In this document: positions 35,401-46,200 of the stretch, one piece after another
Position numbering within the stretch: position 1 is the first letter of the stretch
Layout of the letters: each line of letters starts with the position of its first letter
Translations under genes and position numbers: made by a program
The notes under the pieces: model-generated
What the model was told of the DNA's origin: nothing
The model's database searches: none
Seen by the model: the letters and a program-made list of their open reading frames with translations, nothing else
Origin: Onthophagus taurus
Taxonomy: Eukaryota > Arthropoda > Insecta > Coleoptera > Scarabaeidae
Length of the DNA stretch: 64,000 bases
Direction of reading: 5' to 3'
Assembly (NCBI RefSeq): GCF_036711975.1
Contig: NC_091976.1
Coordinates: 20,460,001 to 20,524,000 of the forward strand

Positions 35401-35463
35401 ATTTTTACCTGTTATGTCTTTAGTTGTTGCAGTAACTCCTTTATTGGAAGTGGATTTTTTCAT
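29440..35463 (-). CDS. Unnamed membrane-associated protein, ~448 aa, with a 1-nt frame break
   Basis: I do not recognise this family. Seven minus-strand exons: 35463-35409, 35359-35190, 35139-34950, 34891-34689, 34637-34375, 34323-34171, 29753-29440. The first six join in phase from ATG 35463. Residues 1-280 are hydrophilic and include CQHAEKCPYRDYVRAINTF and VHCAPCKNQ. The C-terminal part is hydrophobic: FGTIHIFFAFLTTFILQFLK, then LIRPLTIGLLQL, FFKPCLSVVFNAIIQPPAIF and DPVAEGVGYFLREVANVCRS, ending in a basic tail. This suggests two membrane segments or a hairpin near the C-terminus. The last exon carries one surplus base near 29701-29704, giving an in-frame TAA between LLQL and SDYFF. Sequence on both sides looks coding, so it is a sequencing error, a polymorphism or a real C-terminal truncation. 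A 4.4-kb intron before the last exon holds retroelement relics. Confidence 0.75.
30180..32050 (-). mobile_element. RTE-like non-LTR retrotransposon relic in an intron
   Basis: Minus-strand reading (high to low coordinates): a linker rich in Lys/Glu, IPADMEY...PRVGKEYKPRI near 31430-31500, then RT core DRNKDIYLVFLDLKEAFDQI near 31200-31260. VEKYEYLGTIINKDGKIDQE (30794 downwards) and SKIITEIHYLRKLLGKTRRD follow. The end is LSWYGHLVRMKEDRIPKKML then EGKRKRGRRR near 30370-30480. The order is that of an RTE-like RT with its C-terminal domain. Frames are broken by stops; no endonuclease domain is evident. Confidence 0.75.
32051..33289. other. Intron sequence, no gene identified
   Basis: A purine-rich stretch at about 32100-32300 may be the eroded upstream part of the RTE relic. 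The rest is AT-rich with short ORFs lacking motifs. Confidence 0.4.
33290..33960 (-). mobile_element. Non-LTR RNase H-end fragment
   Basis: The minus-strand ORF 33616-33290 reads MGTYCTVFQAEVFAIDMGAK, then jumps to VAGNKATDELAREDSAKAFV, the start and end of a jockey-like RNase H domain with the middle deleted. Further upstream pieces (33735-33505, 33917-33732) continue in other frames. It is a second, separate RNase H remnant besides that at 13.4 kb. Confidence 0.7.
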
Positions 35464-36133
35464 TTTTTTGTATAAATAATAATAGTTAAAAGTAGAACTT
35501 GGTAAAATCTGGTATATAATAAAGATAACTTTCAAAATCCTTTCATTTTGACAGATTTTATTTAAATTTTTTGTTTACAAGCCAGCTTTACAATTAAAAA
35601 AGAAGAAATTTTAGAAGAAAGTATATATACACTGACGATTAAAATTTTACAAACAGCATTGGCGATTTATTTCAACTTTTATTTTTAAAATACATTGATA
35701 TATTACCATTTATTTAGATACTTTAACTTTTGTTGTGCAGTTGTACTTAATTAAGTTTTATTTAGATATCTTAAAAAGAAAGCAATCGTCGTCGTTTTCG
35801 ATATTTTCCACTTTTTTTCGTTTAAAGTGGAAAAAGATAAAAATTCATAAACTAAGTACAATGTTACACCTTACATTATTTTTTTCTGTATAACATAGTG
35901 ACTAGATATTTTTAATTACAATTAGAACGAAAAAATAAAATGAATCTGAAGCAAAGTAATAAAAAAAATTGCTACTTAATTAATTAGTTAACCTGCTTCT
36001 TATGATTTATATGGAATGACAATTATTGTTATAATTTATAAGAAAAGAAGTTAAAAAATCAGTTCTTATTGTCTGTACAAAAAATATAAAATTAGAATTT
36101 CTTTTTTCGCTTAAGAACGATTTCTTTTTGCTT
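35464..36133. other. Spacer between two minus-strand genes
   Basis: AT-rich; includes the promoter/5' UTR of the unnamed gene (start 35463) and the 3' UTR of HIP14 (stop 36134). No coding signal. Confidence 0.45.
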
Positions 36134-39100
36134 TTATACATATTGATAGTTATCTTTATTCCTTAAAAGAGGTTGATGTTCGATGTTTTTGTCCAAATCG
36201 AAACTTGTAACCCAATCTTTCACTTGAGGCTTAACCATACCAAAACAATTACACTCAAAAAACTCAGCAGCATTCATTATCGGTCCTTTCGAAAAAGGAC
36301 TTTTACCAGAATTCGTTATAAAATGATTGTAACGACCCCTATTCATTCGTTCGTTTGTCGTCATTCCAAGACAAATAATCTAAAAAACAGCCTTTATTTA
36401 TTGGTTAATTCATTTTAAATAACTCACTTGATATAATTGACATATTAACAACATTAAAACCCATCCAAAATGTAAAAGGGCGTTCACACCAACCCATGCG
36501 ACCCAAGGTTCACATCTCGCAATAGTTAAAAATCCAGCCCAATAACTAGGAGCTTGATCGACGCGACAAGAATCTTGGCTCCTCCAAAACAGCATGATTC
36601 CATACATCATTTGCGAGCACATTATCACCAAACTCGCAACGAATCCCATAAAATATTTATGATTTTTTGCTCCGATACAATTCGCGACCCACGGACAGTG
36701 ATGATCAAACCTTGCGATACAACAATTACACACCGAACAATGTTTTGAACGAACGGGTCTCAAAACTAAACAAGTCGAACAAAAAGTGGTCGGTTCAAAG
36801 CCGGAAATTCCTTTTCTTTCGGCTAAATCCATGATCGTCTAAAAGAAAAATTACAACAAATGATTTTATAAAATTTTTTTATTTACTCGAAATCGTAAAT
36901 CTTGTGATGTTGGTACAACTCCGGCATCTCCAAGCCATGATTTGAGAAAACAATACCATAGGAGACCGCTGCTGGTGAAGAAGACGAGATTGAGGAGGAG
37001 ACTCGCGTTGGGCAAGACGTAAATGAACCAGGTGAAGTAGAACCAGACTTTTGTCGCTAAATAAATGCTTAGCGGTAAAAGGGACATAAGGCGGTCGTCA
37101 TACAATACTTGTCCGGCTGCGTTTAGAACTAGGTATAGGCAAAGGAGAAGGAACAATTTGATCAGGATTATGATGTTCGCACCGAGGATTACACCGGCTG
37201 TGTAAAAAGCAATGAATGGAGTTCCTACCATACACCACCATCTAATTCTCTGGAAGAAAATTATTTGTAATTATCAAATAATAATCAAAATTAATATAAA
37301 ACATTTTTGTTTACAAAATTTGGATAAGAGTTTGACAAACAACTACCATCTTCCAGGTCAATTAATTTTTATTTTCTTCTTAAGATGTCAATATTTAATT
37401 TAATAATATATCAAGAATCCGGGGGTTCAAATAAGGGCTCGAATGGGGGCTGAGAATCCTGAGTAACCTCACTTAAAATCAATCCGTATGGAGGATGGGG
37501 TGAAAGCAAGCGAATGAACATGGAAATGATTTTGGAATGTCAAAACAAAGATAACATACAAGAATCAAGATGGATAGACAACGGAATTGCGAACACGAAA
37601 CCTTTATTGCGGACAATAGCATCAAGAGCAGTACTACAAAATTCCGCAACAACTTGAGAATATCTACAATACAACACCAAAGAATGACACCAAAATAATT
37701 ATCGGAGATATGAATGCTAAAATAGGAAAGGAAACGGAATCTAGGAATAATATGTCTCAAAATGAAAGGTAAGAATCACCATTAAATACAAAAGTGCGTT
37801 TATACAAAACCATAATGAGGCCAATCGTCAGCTATTGGATGTGAGATATGGACAATACACCACGCAATCACTTGCTAAATCATTTGGATACTTTGCCAAG
37901 TGTATGGAACATGACGCTTTTTTTGCCATGCCATTCTTTCTCGCCATATCTCAACACGCCACGATTTTTGAAACGAAAGAACGTCTGTATATGGCCGGCT
38001 AATGATTGCGATGGGCAGGGCACGTGATGAGGATGGACGATAACAGGATCCCAAAATGAACCCTCAACTGAAGAATGCAAGGAAACAGGAAGACCTGGAA
38101 GATGGTGAGAAGATGGAGTGATGGAGGATTCCAGGAACTTGTGGATGGAGACAAGCGACAAGCGATAGCGACGTTTGAAAAGCAAGTTTGGTCAGAAGTC
38201 GAGATGTAGCGTCATGAGAGAGACAGAACAAGAATCTGTGTATACAACAGTTATCAGAAAATTTATTTGGAGTGTCGGTGAACTATCTTCATACAGGTCA
38301 AAAAACTTCAAAGTGAGCTTGATTTTGTAGAGGATCACTCAAACAGCATGGTGCTGCAATCCCAAACATCATACTTTTTTATCCAGTGTCATACCCCTTT
38401 GAATGCCTTCACACAATGATCTTCAACGACATCCTCTTTTTCCTTCCAGGTGGTGTCCATTGATATACTTGTTTGTATACTTAACCAAACCATCTCAAAC
38501 CTCTCTTTTCAATCTTGTGTATGGCAGTTTCCGTGGCTGACATTCCAATGTCAAAATTCTTAATCAAATCTTCTCCTATTTGGACATCTTCGCACTTCTA
38601 AGTAAATCCGTTTATGCTTCTCTTTCATGGTCCAAACCTCAAAGCCAATATATTCCGACCATAGCTTCTCCAATAAGTTTTTTATTATTCCGATTTATGC
38701 GTTTATCCCACCAGATAGAATTAAGTACCACCATTACCTTTCTGGCTTTATCAGTCGTGTTTTTGATTTCCATCTAACCAATACCATTTCTGTCGAAAAT
38801 GGTACTTAAGTATTTAAATTATTCTACTTGACGAATTTCATTTATGTCATCAATAAAAATTCAGTCCTTTCAATGCTGATTTCTAATCACCTTTTTGTGT
38901 TCTTTGCCTTTTCAACACAAAGTCTATGTCACATAGGCTCAATGTGCACAAATGTGTGTTATTAATCGAAACGTTTTGAAATACCTTGGACCATGACTCA
39001 TGAGCTATTCCACTTTCTTATTGCAGCGTTTACAGCCCTGTTTAATACAGGCGATATTATCATCATACAATTCTTGGATTATTCTCATGAGGTAAGGACT

Positions 39101-42100
39101 TCCATGAGGCATTTTCTCAATCAATTGCTGCAATATAAACACATTCTACATGCATGAGCGTCCAGGTATAAACCCACTTTGATCTTCGTTAATTACACTA
39201 TCCATTTCGGTTCGTAGCCGTTTCTGTATAAGTTTACCATATAAGTGGCTAAACAAACTGATGACGTATCATTGGACGCAGATGAATTGAATTATTTCTT
39301 TACAAACACCCCTCTTGGCATAGTTAAGAGTTTACCAACTCCTAATCGTGACTCTGCCTAAATGTAAATTAAGTTTGAATGTTGTTACTCAAGTTGAGGT
39401 TCGTGATATAATAAACTCATTAAAGAGTGGCCCTGCAAGGGACTACCTTGGATTCCCTGTCAGTTTTATAAAGAGAACTATCAACCTATACAGTGTGTTA
39501 ATTAATTATTGTACCCGACGTCATCATTGCAAGTATGCAACCAACATCACAGTATTGGTATTGCAATACGCAAATCGCGTATTACAATGTATGCACTGTA
39601 TATCTCTCCATTAACTAAACTTATAAATTGTTCTCTAAAGGAAGGCAGATTTCCGGACATTCTGAAGTGTGCATTGGTAATTCCGGTTTTTAAAAATGGT
39701 ATTAAAGAAGATATCAAAAATTACCGTCCCATCAGCATCCAGCCAGTGTTTTTGAAAGTATATGAAAGGATTATCTATACTAGGATCACAGATTACCTGG
39801 AGGGGTAAAATATGTTATTTGGGGGCCAATTTGGTTTTTGGTGGTTGAGTTTGTGAATTTCTGCCATAGTGCGTTTGAAGCTGGCGATTATTGTGTCTCA
39901 TTGTTCCTGGACCTGTCGCGCGCTTTCGACTATGTCTCACACCGCATACTCCTGCAGAAATTAGAAAATAACTATAATATGGAATATATTACCATAAATT
40001 TGATTCAATCTTTTTTGATGCGTAGAACCCCAACTGCAAAAATAGGCGAATTAACGTCCAATACTGTGAATGTAACAAGAGGAGTACCACAGGGATCGAT
40101 TCTTGGCCCTCTACTCTTCTTTATATACTTTAACGATTTTCCTTATTACGTGAGTAAAAATATGATTGGTTTAAAGTGCTTGCTTTATGCGGATGATGCC
40201 ACATTGTTGATTCGAGATCAAACTACGACGATGCGTTGAAACTTTCGATGGAGGCGTGTCGAGGGTGCGTGACTGATGTATTGCGAATGAGTTGTGTTTA
40301 AATAACGATAAAACTGTTCAACTTTCTTTCAGTTTGTTGAGGCTTGAGGTTCGCAATCCAAACCTGGTAACATTTTTGGCGACATATCACCGCCCCCTCA
40401 TTGCGCTTTGCTGATCATTTTAATTGTATGGTGTCTAAGATATGTAAAAATATTTATTTACTGCGCAGACTTGCTGCAGGTGTATCACAGTGTGGCGAAA
40501 AACGCTTACTAAGCATTTGTTCAATCATTACTTAGTTATTCAATTCTAGCATGAGGTGCAGATCCTGGGAGTGAACAAATGTTTAAAATATAGGGTTTAT
40601 AGAGACGATTGTCGACCTGCTTTTAGTAGGCTATCTATTTTAACTCTACCATCTTTATACACGGTGATTTATACCATACGGAGCAGACTAAAAGGGTGGG
40701 TACTTGGGGTCAAACTAAAGATTCTTAATTTTTCTTCTAAATAATGAATAAATCGCATTTTGCTTGCTGTGAATTTACTTTACTATGACTCCCACATCAT
40801 ATGATATAAGAATCGTTAAAAAATAAAACCATAAATTTTGTCATTTTTAACATTTTTGCAAATTATTCGCAAACCGTGCAATAAAAAATTTATTTGACAT
40901 GATCACCACCTGGCCAAGTAGGGTAGCTTAATACATATCGAATTTGGAGTTTCTATCTTGAAATTTACACGTCAAAAAAGTCGATAACACAACCGATACC
41001 TGGGTAATGTCGGCCGATTTTCAAAAATTCTGCCTTAATTTAGTAACACTAGGGTTAATTTTGGCTTAGGGAGATAGCTATTGGACATAGGATTAGGGAC
41101 CTGTCTGAAAAAAAAAAATAAATAAGAACGCTACCATCCTTGGTATTACTTGATACAAGATGGAACTTGAGGCAATATTAGCATCCAAGGATTGTGGTGC
41201 GCATGAGTACAAAGTCGACATGTCGCTTGATGATAGGATAGATATGACTTAGACAGTTCGCGAAGTGAGGTAGTTGAAGATTTGAGGTTTATTTGAACAA
41301 CTCTGCAGTTTACTCTACTTTAGATTATAAATCTGTTGACTTACAGAAACACCTCAATGTATTTTGTCTATCTAATAACATATTTTAGCATATAACTTAA
41401 AGAAAATTGAGAGAAAGCTATATGAGTATGTGAATAAAAAGATTATGATTTCTGTGTACAGATTTGTGATTCTTGTAATAGTAACATAGGGCTATTCGAT
41501 TTCATTTCATGTCAGTTATAGAAAAAAAAGATAACAAATGTATTAGCAAAATCAAACATGTTTAGAAACACCTTTATCTCCCTTTTATTACAGTACATAT
41601 ATCTTTTATCCATTTTATTAGCTCTCTCAATGCAACAAAAAAAACTTGTCCACCAGATAACACCCACAAACATCAAAGTTGATTATCATTTTCACTTGTA
41701 TTATCTTTTTTGTTGTGTTATTGATAAAGTCCTTAACAAAAGATAACACCTTCAACTGTAGTAATATGATACTATCATAATCACATTGTACACACCCATT
41801 AAAATATAAAAACTAATGTTAAACAATTATTAACACTTACCTTATCTTTTGCTATCCTAAATAAAATATTCCTAGATCGACTTGTACTTATCCCCTCTTT
41901 AACTTTTTCTGAAACTTTTGCTCCTAACCAAAGCGCCCCTAATTGCGTTTGTAACAATGATAATGGGGTATCACCCCGATGATTCGGTATATTTAAGTTA
42001 GCATGTCCCTAAAATCAATTAACCTTAAATCTAATTTTCATTAAAAAAACATTTAATTTCTCATTTTACTTGAAGAACTAAAGCTGATATTGCCGTTGTA

Positions 42101-42942
42101 TTTCTAGTTAAAATCGCCCAATGTAAAGCGGTATTTCCTTGATTAGCATCTGTTAAACTTGGATTTGCCCCCAAAGTTAACAACAGTCTCGTCGGATCCA
42201 AATTGCAAACTTTCCAACATGACCACATCAAAGGAGTCATCCCACTACGATCCACCAAATCTGGACTTACACCTCGCGCTACAAAATATGCTACAAGGGC
42301 TGTATGTCCAAATTGAGCTGCTAAATGAATACATGAAGCGCCTTCCGCATCCCGAAGCGTCGGATCGGCACCTGCATTCATTAAAATAACCGCCGCGTCT
42401 AAATGACCCTGTCTTGTAGCCCAATGTAAAGGTGTAGCGCTTAATTCACCGCCAACAGCATCTACTTCAGCCCCTTTATCTATGAAATATCTCATAATTT
42501 CTTTTCGATTGTTTATAGCAGCCCAATGAAGAAGAGTTACTGTTTCGCTATCACGTTGATTTACATTGTAACCAGCTTCTACTAAACTCTTTACTCTTGC
42601 AAAAGCTCCATACTAATAAATAAAAATGTTTAAAATAATTTTTATTTTATTTAATAATCTTTATTTTTGAAATATTTCTATTGATTTTAAAAACTTACAA
42701 ACTATTTACATATAAATTATAAGACAAAGAAACCGTAATATTAAAGATGAGTCAGAAATGTAACAATTTATAAATAATATATGCAATAGAAGTACCTGTG
42801 TGGCTTTAACAATATCAAATCCGCTATAATCATGTTCAACTGCGGGGACCGCGGGTTCCCTGGGCACCAAACTGTGGCAGTCTCGGTCGGATCCAACGCA
42901 GCCTCCCGCGGAGGCGGCTGCCCCACAAGAGTTCTGATACAT
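36134..42942 (-). CDS. Hip14: HIP14/ZDHHC17-type palmitoyltransferase (625 aa)
   Basis: Exons 42942-42796, 42612-42070, 42008-41841, 37249-36887, 36838-36428, 36379-36134 total 1878 nt (625 aa), all phase 0. Residues ~50-240 are ankyrin repeats ([52 protein letters not shown]). Several membrane segments follow (exon 4). The catalytic cysteine-rich domain reads [19 protein letters not shown] then [17 protein letters not shown], with an intact DHHC. The segment [20 protein letters not shown] is a conserved end of the DHHC17/13 branch. Members sit in the Golgi/presynaptic membranes, bind substrates through the ankyrin repeats and S-palmitoylate synaptic proteins such as CSP and SNAP-25. Length matches the usual ~630 aa. 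The 4.6-kb third intron holds three retroelement relics. Confidence 0.93.
37480..38210 (+). mobile_element. Internally deleted RTE-like retrotransposon
   Basis: The left part encodes an APE-type endonuclease end ([20 protein letters not shown] at about 37684-37740). It then jumps directly to the C-terminal RT region ([16 protein letters not shown] near 37800) and the basic tail with 'GRPGRW' and '[17 protein letters not shown]'. The RT core is missing, consistent with internal deletion. It lies in a HIP14 intron. Confidence 0.65.
38400..39250 (-). mobile_element. RTE-like RT C-terminal fragment
   Basis: Minus-strand frames near 38560-38820 read [34 protein letters not shown] and [17 protein letters not shown]. 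This resembles the 'YLGTIFD..G....EI..RI..A' region after the RT core. Stops are common. It lies head-to-head with the RT fragment at 39.3 kb. Confidence 0.6.
39340..40740 (+). mobile_element. Non-LTR (jockey/CR1-like) reverse transcriptase relic
   Basis: RT motifs appear in order across three frames: [20 protein letters not shown] with [20 protein letters not shown] (39598-39780), [20 protein letters not shown] (catalytic Asp, 39900-39960), [20 protein letters not shown] (about 40075-40134) and [11 protein letters not shown] (about 40180). All catalytic motifs are recognisable, but frameshifts and a stop at 40239 inactivate it. Confidence 0.85.
40741..41840. other. HIP14 intron, no feature identified
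   Basis: No gene or recognisable transposon. Short ORFs only (for example 41558-41746). The donor of HIP14 exon 3 (GTAAGTG on the minus strand) lies at its right edge. Confidence 0.4.
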
Positions 42943-43294
42943 TTTTAAATTATTTTCCCCGTAATTAATGACATTTATGATACAGGTTAGCTGCACACCA
43001 CTTTTGATTGACAAATATTGAACAATCGAGTTGTGGGGATTTTTGTTTTAACACTAACTTTTTATGGATTCTTTAAGTAACATTAACTTAATATAAACAT
43101 ATTCATCTTATTAAAAATACAAAAATTAATAATTAGTTGCTAATTAACGACAAAAATAACCAAAAAGCTTTAAATTTGATACAAATTTGAACTTTACCAA
43201 TAAGTTGGTACTACTGACTTGTCAAAATAACCGCGTATATTATTTGAGGTTATGAAATTCATTTTGAATTAATATTGTGTTAAGTGTTATTAAA
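42943..43294. promoter_or_regulatory. Shared divergent promoter of HIP14 and POLD1
   Basis: The HIP14 start codon (42942, minus) and the POLD1 start codon (43295, plus) are only 352 bp apart, head to head. This interval must hold both transcription starts and 5' UTRs; it is AT-rich with no clear TATA box, as expected for housekeeping genes. Confidence 0.6.
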
Positions 43295-46200
43295 ATGGCA
43301 AATACCGGACAAAGCCCGTCTAAAAGAGGAAAGTAAGATTACATCGCATTTATAATCAATAACTATTAATTAAACATTTTTTTTAAGAATAATTTCTTAT
43401 GGACGACCCTCTCTACCAGATATAGACCCTACTAAAGATGTCTTACTCTTTCAACAAATTGAGCTTGAGCACTATATTGGTTCTCATTACCCTAATATGC
43501 CAGGGGCTCAAACGGGACCGGTCCCTATCATGCGCATGTTTGGTGTAACGGAAAATGGAAACAGTGTTTGTTGTCACATTCATGGTTTCACACCTTATTT
43601 TTATGCATCTTTACCTGATAAGTTTGTAGAGTCTGATTTAATGGACTTTAAAGTAAGTGTTTCATCTTAAAATTGATTATTATAATCAATTTGTCTCATG
43701 TTTTAGTCAAAACTTAATGCAGCTGTTTTGGCGGATATGCGTTCAAACAAAAATAACTTATCTGAGGCAGTATTAATGATTGAAATAGTCATGGGAAAAT
43801 CTTTGTGTGATTACACAGGGGATGATGATACCAAGTTTGCTAAAATCACTGTAGCTTTACCTAAATTGGTTCCAGCTGCTAAAAGATTATTAAAAACTAC
43901 TGCTGGTTTAACCCCAGCTACACAATACCATGATTTTTCTATATATGAATCAAATGTTGACATTGAAACTCGATTCTTAGTCGACACAAACATTTTGGGT
44001 TGTTGCTGGATCGAATTACCAGCTAAAAAATGGTTCATTCGTACAAAAACCACAAATTTTCACATCACAACCCGTTGTCAATTAGAAGTTGATGTTTCCT
44101 TTTCCGATTTCATTGCTCATACTCCTGAAGGCGATTGGGCGCGTGTGGCTCCTTTTAAAATACTTAGTTTTGATATTGAATGTGCTGGACGTAAGGGTAT
44201 ATTTCCAGAACCAAATGTGGATCCTGTAATCCAAATTGCTAATGTACTTAAACTACATGGAAGCAATGAGGTTATTGGTAGAGTTGTTATGACATTAAAT
44301 ACTTGTGCTCCAATTGGGCACGCGGAAGTACAAAGTTTTAATAAAGAAGAAGAATTATTATCAGCCTGGTCAGATTTTGTATGCAAAGTCGATCCGGATC
44401 TTTTAACTGGTTATAACATAAACAACTTTGATCTTGCATACTTAATTGATCGCGCGCAACATTTGAAATTAAAAAAATTCTGTTATTTGGGGAGAATTTT
44501 AGACGTTCCTTCAATAGTTAAAGAAGTTGTTAATCAAACGAAAGTTGGTAGAAGAACATTTAAAACGATAAATTTCGAAGGGAGGATCGCTTACGATATG
44601 TTAGTAGCGATTAAGCGCGATTTTAAACTGAGATCATACACTTTAAATAACGTTTCTCAAGAAATTTTGGGGGAACAAAAAGAGGATGTTCATTATAGTA
44701 TTATTACTGATTTACAAAATGGTGATGAACAAACTCGAAGAAGGCTGGCGGTTTATTGTATTAAGGATGCCGATTTACCATTAAAATTAATGGATCATGT
44801 TAAAAGTTTTATTAATGATGTTGAGATGGCTCGTGTTACTGGTGTTCCAATAACCAGTTTGTTAAGTAAAGGAGAACAAGTTAAAGTTGTTGCGCAGTTA
44901 TTAAGACATGTAATTGTTTACTTATTTTTAGTTTATTTTAAGTTTTAAAACTTATTATTAGGAATTATTAGGTAATAACCATTTTTTGTGAATTGAAAAA
45001 TAATCAATTTTGTATATATTTTGGATAACACTTGAACTTATTTCCTGGTGGAGCATAGGGCGGCAGTAAAGGTTCTCCATCTGGTCCATTTCACTTCCCT
45101 CCATGTTGTTCCTGTTTCTATTTCTTTTCCCTCAACACTTCTCTTCCACGTCTTTTTTGGGCGCCGTCTTTTCCATGCTTTTTGGGAGTTCCAGTCAAGC
45201 GCTGACATCTCAACTGCTCCATGAGGCATGTGCGTAAACTTAGCCCCCTTCTTCAAGATTTTAAAAAACTGTTTTGATAGCTCCCCAAAGAATTCTAGAG
45301 CTCTCTGTAGAAATAAAAAATGGTTCCGTTTATTAACACGGTCAAAACAACAAATAAAAATATGGGACTAACTTCATGATTGTGTAAATTTAACTGATCA
45401 TAGTATTTAAACTTTAGAGCAATAATTTACAAGAATAATCGATAGAACTCTTTGGGAGGACACAGGAACTCCAAAATTCTCATCTCCTTGGGACTTCGAA
45501 AATTCGGTCGCACATTACGAAAGTTTGAACCTCTGTAACTTTTTCACTTGAAATCATTGCTCAAAATTTTATAAGAATAATCGTTGGAACTTTTTGGGGA
45601 CCACTGGAGCTCTCACCAGAACCTAAAAATTCGCAACCCCTTTATTTATTTATTGATTTTATGTTTTCACCTTAATAATTCTTGCCTATATTAAAAATCT
45701 ATCTTAAGTTCGACCCAATTTGTCAATTAAAATCGTTTAAAAATCTCAATGTGCGACCGGATATTTCTAAGTCCAGATGGCATACGAATTTTGTAGTTCT
45801 GGTAAGAGTTCCGGTGACTCTCCAAAGAGTTCTATCCATTATTCTTATTACATTTTGAGCTATGATTTCAAATGAAAAAGTTATAACCATTCAAACATTC
45901 AAAATGCTATTAGAACAGGGATCAATTTTTTGAAATTTTGAAGATGAGGGGCCAAGTTTTCACACATCCATGAGGCTTCCTTAACGTGTGACCAATCCAG
46001 GAGAGAAAATGGTCTCTCCTTGATTTGGTCGTTCGTCCCATTACATTTATAATGCGTCGCAGGTATTGATTAATGAATACCTGTATTTTGTTCGATATTC
46101 CCTTGGTGACCTTGTTTAACACCCTGACTTTACGTTGCTGTTAAATAAGCGAAGTTTTAATCTTTTTGAAATGTTCTTATTTCGCCAAATTTGCTCTCTG

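Noticed and set aside
44117-44386. Minus-strand ORFs opposite POLD1 (43811-44053, 44117-44386)
   Set aside because: Shadows of the long POLD1 exon; composition follows from the sense codons.
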